Of a stretch of 9,966 bases of DNA, positions 6,634 to 9,966 are shown piece by piece. The stretch covers positions 1-9,966 of the forward strand of contig JBKHBT010000111.1 of the NCBI GenBank assembly GCA_046542255.1, written 5' to 3'. The stretch's first letter is position 1, and each line of letters starts with the position of its first letter. Position numbers and translations under genes: made by a program. Source of the DNA: JBKHBT01 sp046542255 (lineage in GTDB: Bacteria > UBP14 > UBA6098 > JBKHBT01). The notes beneath the pieces were generated by a model. That model made no database searches, had not been told where the DNA came from, and worked only from the letters and a program-made list of their open reading frames with translations.

Positions 6634-9018
6634 CGGCATAATCAATATTTCGGAGTCAGAGCAGCTCAGGAATTTGTCAAGGATCATAAAGGCGGAATAA
6701 TCTGGCACACACAGGGCAGCGGGAAAAGCCTTACTATGGTTTGGCTTGCAAGATGGATACGTGATCCAAATAATATACCAAATTCAAGAGTCCTAATAAT
6801 TACTGACCGAACAGAGCTTGATGCGCAAATACAGCAGGTCTTTCAAAATGCAGGCGAAAAAATCTACCGAACCAAATCAGGACGCGATTTAATAAGTGCA
6901 CTAAATGAAAATGAGCATTGGTTTATCTGCTCGCTAATCCATAAATTCGGGAATGATTATAAAACCGATTATGATGGCTATATTGATGAGATTCAAAGCA
7001 AATTACCGGATAATTTCAAAGCGAAAGGCGATATTTTCGTATTTATCGATGAATGTCATCGCACACAATCAGGTAAATTGCACAAAGCACTTAAAAAGCT
7101 CCTTCCCGATGCTACTCTTATTGGTTTCACCGGAACACCGCTTTTGAAAAAAGACAAGCGAAAGAGCATAGAAATTTTCGGCCCTTATATTCACACATAC
7201 AAATTCGATGAAGCTGTCCGGGATGGGATAGTCTTAGACCTTCGCTATGAAGCCAGGGATATTGACCAGTATATCTCTAATCAAGCCAAAATTGATCAAT
7301 GGTTCGAAAGAACAACACGTGGCCTTACAGAATATGGCAAAACAGAGCTAAAAAAACGGTGGGGTACCCTTAAGAAAGTACTCAGCACAAATGACAGACT
7401 AGATATTATCGTAAGAGATATTTTGACAGATATGGGCAAACCCGGTAGACTCAATAGCGGACAGGGCAATGCAATGCTTGTAGCGGGAGATATCTATTCA
7501 GCCTGTAGATTTTATGAAAAATTCTCAAGAATCGGTTATGAAGATAAATGCGCAGTTATAACTTCATATAGTCCATATATCTCTGATATTAAAGGAGAAA
7601 TGTCCGGTGCAGGTGATACGGAAAATATTTTCAAATACAAAACTTATAGAAAAATGCTAGCCGATTTTTTTGATGAGCCTGAAGATAAGGCTATAAACCG
7701 AGTCGAAGAATTTGAAATCGAAGTAAAAAAACGCTTTATAGAACAGCCAGCAAATATGAAACTATTGATTGTTGTAGAAAAACTTTTGACAGGTTTCGAT
7801 GCGCCACCTGCAACTTATCTCTATATCGATAAATCCTTGCGCGACCATGGGCTTTTCCAGGCGATTTGCCGTGTGAACCGTCTTGATGGAGACAGCAAAG
7901 AATATGGGTATATAATAGATTACAAAGACCTTTTCAAATCCCTTGAAAAATCTATCAATGATTATACTGGCGAAGCATTCGAAGATTATGACTCCGAAGA
8001 TGTAAAAGGCCTTCTAAAAGACAGATTGAAAAAGGGCAAAGAGCGTTTAGAAGAAGTTCGAGAATCATTAAAAGCATTATGTGAGCCAGTAGAGCCACCT
8101 AAAGGTACAACTGAACATCAAAGATATTTCTGTGGGACAAGCGATAATCCAGAAAGCCTAAAAGAAACCGAACCGCGAAGATTATCGCTTTATAAACTGA
8201 CTTCATCATTTATCAGAGCCTATGCCAATATTGCCGATGAAATGGAAGAAGCAGGATATAATAAAAAACAGACTCAAGAAATCAAAAAAGATGTCGAGTT
8301 TTATGAAAAGCTTGTTCAAGAAGTGCGAATAACAAGCGGTGAAACAATCGACCTGAAAAAATTCGAACCCGACATGCGCTATATGCTCGATGCTTATGTT
8401 CGTTCGAATGAAAGCGAAGTGATCACCGATTTTGACAATAAAACTCTCGTAGATCTAATTTTGTTAGATGGTGAAGAAGCCACAAAAAAGCTTCCTAAAG
8501 AAATGCAAAAGAGTGAAGAAGCAATGGCAGAAGCAATCGAGAACAATGTCAGGAAAGTAATAATCGATGAGATGGCGGTTAATCCTGCTTATTATGAGAA
8601 GATGTCGGTTCTATTGGATGAGCTTATAAAATCACGAAAAGAAAAGGCTAAGAGCTATCGCAAATACCTGAAAGAAATAATCGAACTTGCAAATAAATGC
8701 AAAAATCCAGGCCTGAATGCAGATAAATATCCCAAGAAGTTGAAGAATGCACCACAAAGAGCTTTTTACGACAATCTTAAGAATTTTCAAGTATTAGGTT
8801 CCGATGGCCAGGATGAACCAATAAGCCAGGAAGAACGAGTGAGTTTTGCCATGAGATTAGATAAAGAAATCCGTAATAATCTTCAGGACAATTGGCATAC
8901 AAACGAGATGAAAATCAGAATGGTCAAACAGGGAATTTCGAATGTCGTGGGAAATGACGATGAAATTATTGAACAAATCATAGAAATCGCAAGAAATCAA
9001 AATGAGTACAAAAACTGA
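6634..9018 (+). CDS. hsdR: HsdR motor and C-terminal region, downstream of the TGA
   Basis: This is an open frame of 794 codons before the stop; the first ATG is at 6736, giving a 760-residue product. It encodes the superfamily 2 helicase-type motor: Walker A GSGKS (6715-6729), the DECH box in VFIDECHRTQSGK, motif III TGTP, and motif VI QAICRVNR. In full-length numbering these lie at residues 278-282, 389-392, 416-419 and 660-666. A helical C-terminal region that docks HsdR to HsdM/HsdS follows. The first ATG lies after Walker A, and no ATG, GTG or TTG occurs in frame between the TGA and it, so independent initiation would yield a motor without a P-loop. The absence of any further stops or frameshifts suggests a recent interruption or retained expression by read-through. 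Confidence 0.85.
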   Translation, partial: RHNQYFGVRAAQEFVKDHKGGIIWHTQGSGKSLTMVWLARWIRDPNNIPNSRVLIITDRTELDAQIQQVFQNAGEKIYRTKSGRDLISALNENEHWFICSLIHKFGNDYKTDYDGYIDEIQSKLPDNFKAKGDIFVFIDECHRTQSGKLHKALKKLLPDATLIGFTGTPLLKKDKRKSIEIFGPYIHTYKFDEAVRDGIVLDLRYEARDIDQYISNQAKIDQWFERTTRGLTEYGKTELKKRWGTLKKVLSTNDRLDIIVRDILTDMGKPGRLNSGQGNAMLVAGDIYSACRFYEKFSRIGYEDKCAVITSYSPYISDIKGEMSGAGDTENIFKYKTYRKMLADFFDEPEDKAINRVEEFEIEVKKRFIEQPANMKLLIVVEKLLTGFDAPPATYLYIDKSLRDHGLFQAICRVNRLDGDSKEYGYIIDYKDLFKSLEKSINDYTGEAFEDYDSEDVKGLLKDRLKKGKERLEEVRESLKALCEPVEPPKGTTEHQRYFCGTSDNPESLKETEPRRLSLYKLTSSFIRAYANIADEMEEAGYNKKQTQEIKKDVEFYEKLVQEVRITSGETIDLKKFEPDMRYMLDAYVRSNESEVITDFDNKTLVDLILLDGEEATKKLPKEMQKSEEAMAEAIENNVRKVIIDEMAVNPAYYEKMSVLLDELIKSRKEKAKSYRKYLKEIIELANKCKNPGLNADKYPKKLKNAPQRAFYDNLKNFQVLGSDGQDEPISQEERVSFAMRLDKEIRNNLQDNWHTNEMKIRMVKQGISNVVGNDDEIIEQIIEIARNQNEYKN

Positions 9019-9730
9019 TCAAATCAGTATTAGCGGCATTAATATTGATATAGTCCGTAAAGAGATTAAAAATCTTCATTTAGCAGTATATCCCCCAAAT
9101 GGGCGCGTCCGAATCTCTGCGCCCGAGCATACCAGTGATGAAACAATCCGCCTTGCTATAATCAACCGCATTAGCTGGATAAAAAAACAGCAAGAAGCTA
9201 TGGCCAAACAAGAAAGACAGACCAAAAGGGATATGGTTTCGGGCGAAAGCCATTATTTCAAAGGGCAAAGATACTTACTCGAAGTAGTCTATAAAGACGA
9301 AGTGCCAAAAGTAAGAATTAGAAATGTAAAAAAACTAGAGCTTCAAGTAAGGCCAAATACAGACAGAGATAAACGAAAAACAATCCTGGATGAATGGTAT
9401 CGCGAAAAATTAAAAAAACTGATACCTGAAATGGTTTCCAAATGGGAAAAAATAATCGGTATTAAGGTTTCAACCTGTCTTGTAAAGAAGATGAAGACTA
9501 AATGGGGATCATGCAATATAGCAGATCGCAGGATTTGGCTAAATCTTGAACTTATGAAGAAACCTTATGAATGCATCGAATATATCCTTGTCCACGAAAT
9601 GGTTCATTTTTTTGAAAGACATCACAATGACCGCTTCCGCGAACTAATGGACAAATTCATGCCCAACTGGCGCCATCAAAAAGCCGAACTGAAAAGAGCA
9701 CCACTTGCACATGAGGATTGGAAGTATTGA
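9002..9730 (+). CDS. YgjP/DUF45-type (SprT-like) zinc metallopeptidase
   Basis: This 242-residue protein has the DUF45/YgjP (PF01863) layout. An N-terminal beta-rich region (about 8-115) is followed by MKTKWGSC (164-171), the usual conserved WGSC element, and the zinc site VHEMVHFFERHHNDRF, where HExxH spans residues 198-202 with catalytic Glu199; the likely third ligand is His208. No signal peptide or membrane segment is seen, so it should be cytoplasmic. Proteins of this family recur next to type I RM genes, but their substrate is not known to me. A role in turnover of HsdR or of proteins trapped on DNA would be a guess. Its ATG overlaps hsdR by 17 bp, placing it in the same operon and probably coupling its translation to hsdR; the premature TGA upstream could reduce its expression by polarity. 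I see no terminator after it. Confidence 0.93.
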   Translation: MSTKTDQISISGINIDIVRKEIKNLHLAVYPPNGRVRISAPEHTSDETIRLAIINRISWIKKQQEAMAKQERQTKRDMVSGESHYFKGQRYLLEVVYKDEVPKVRIRNVKKLELQVRPNTDRDKRKTILDEWYREKLKKLIPEMVSKWEKIIGIKVSTCLVKKMKTKWGSCNIADRRIWLNLELMKKPYECIEYILVHEMVHFFERHHNDRFRELMDKFMPNWRHQKAELKRAPLAHEDWKY

Positions 9731-9756
9731 TATAACTTGATTGGGAAGACTACCAT

Positions 9757-9903
9757 ATCAGTCGTCAAATCATCATGAATATAAAAATCCGCTGTGATGG
9801 CCGTTGTGGAATGGCCTAAATAGCGTGAGACGGCCTTAAGGCTGCGCTTGTGGTCGATAAGGGCGGATTGCCTTAACGTACGCGGATGGATATTATTGCG
9901 GCC
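9757..9903 (-). pseudogene. C-terminal fragment of a tyrosine recombinase/integrase
   Basis: Read on the minus strand, this segment encodes about 49 residues with the end of a tyrosine recombinase catalytic domain: an HxLR-like box as IHPRTLRQSA, then VSRYLGHSTTAITADFYIH with the LGH box and the nucleophile Tyr (codon 9781-9783). The His that normally begins the HxLR box appears to be Arg. The first catalytic Arg and all earlier domains are absent: an in-frame stop lies upstream at 9922-9924, and hsdM-like sequence begins there instead. The open frame runs on to 9676, antisense to the metallopeptidase gene, so the true C-terminus is unclear. Its base composition is visibly richer in G and C than the operon. 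It looks like a remnant, not a working gene. Confidence 0.75.
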
Positions 9904-9905
9904 TG

Positions 9906-9965
9906 TTACTTGGAAAGGTATTTATAGAAGATGAATCCCAGAATATAGTCCCTAAAATCATCGGC
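9906..9965 (-). pseudogene. N-terminal fragment of a second, different hsdM
   Basis: On the minus strand the window edge encodes ADDFRDYILGFIFYKYLSK and then TAA (9906-9908). This is the conserved N-terminal HsdM_N segment of another type I methyltransferase family; homologues, as I recall them, continue past YLS into a full methylase. The equivalent stretch of the intact hsdM here is DASLYKDYILTLLFVKYVSDK, clearly a different subfamily, so this is not a local duplication. The gene would start beyond the right edge. Downstream of the TAA, the sequence switches at once to the recombinase fragment, so the gene is truncated at this junction. Confidence 0.7.
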
Positions 9966-9966
9966 A

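Larger units (their letters stand above)
5884..9018 (+). pseudogene. hsdR: Type I restriction subunit HsdR interrupted by an in-frame TGA
   Basis: HsdR is the ATP-dependent DNA translocase and endonuclease of the type I complex. The reading frame from 5884 to 9018 would be 1044 residues, a normal length for the family, but codon 250 (6631-6633) is TGA. The two halves are in the same frame with nothing missing: before the TGA the protein reads DFIVFDKGMKKT, after it RHNQYFGVRAAQ, a junction that is continuous in homologues as I recall them. This is therefore a point interruption, not two genes and not a frameshift. As read by the standard code, the subunit would be inactive. Read-through, selenocysteine insertion or a sequencing error remain possible. 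The start overlaps the AlbA_2/GHKL gene by 8 bp, and the end overlaps the metallopeptidase gene by 17 bp. Confidence 0.9.

Noticed and set aside
5884..9018. Two separate genes, an hsdR-like nuclease and a stand-alone helicase.
   Set aside because: Both parts are in the same frame, the family alignment is continuous across the TGA, and the second part has no start codon that keeps Walker A.
469..9730. Reassigned genetic code in which TGA encodes Trp or Gly.
   Set aside because: TGA ends hsdM, the AlbA_2/GHKL gene and the metallopeptidase gene at family-appropriate positions, Trp is encoded by TGG, and there is only one internal TGA in over 9 kb of coding DNA.
9833..9842. Perfect 10-bp palindrome GCCTTAAGGC.
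   Set aside because: It lies inside the recombinase-coding fragment, has no T run, and no second copy was noticed. Probably incidental.

Overview
This window is from a bacterium, inferred from a sigma-70-type promoter, Shine-Dalgarno-like ribosome sites and tightly packed, overlapping genes. The DNA is AT-rich. No gene here identifies the species, and restriction loci move between species too readily to act as taxonomic markers.

Nearly the whole window is one plus-strand type I restriction-modification (RM) operon. It starts after the tail of an upstream gene (3-56), a strong hairpin terminator (55-86) and about 380 bp of non-coding DNA that ends in a good promoter (376-403). The order is hsdM methyltransferase (469-3066), hsdS specificity subunit (3059-4339), an AlbA_2/GHKL-type ATP-binding regulator-like gene (4371-5891), hsdR restriction/translocase subunit (5884-9018) and a YgjP/DUF45 zinc metallopeptidase (9002-9730). 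Four of the five genes overlap a neighbour by 8-17 bp, so transcription and probably translation are coupled. HsdM and HsdS form the modification enzyme; HsdR adds DNA cleavage and ATP-driven translocation. The other two genes are common companions of this subtype with poorly known roles.

The main anomaly is a single in-frame TGA (6631-6633) in hsdR. It falls between the nuclease domain and the Walker A motif, with an intact reading frame on both sides. As sequenced, the locus should methylate DNA but not restrict it, unless the TGA is read through or is an error. The other irregularities are an in-frame tandem duplication in hsdM, homopolymer tracts and matching half-repeats in hsdS, and a repetitive Lys/Thr-rich linker in the regulator gene.

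The right edge (about 9750-9966) holds two gene fragments on the minus strand: the C-terminal catalytic part of a tyrosine recombinase, and directly beside it the N-terminal part of a second hsdM from a different HsdM family. The operon therefore ends against debris of another RM locus and an integrase. I see no wholly new system. The most unusual content is the interrupted hsdR and this composite right boundary.
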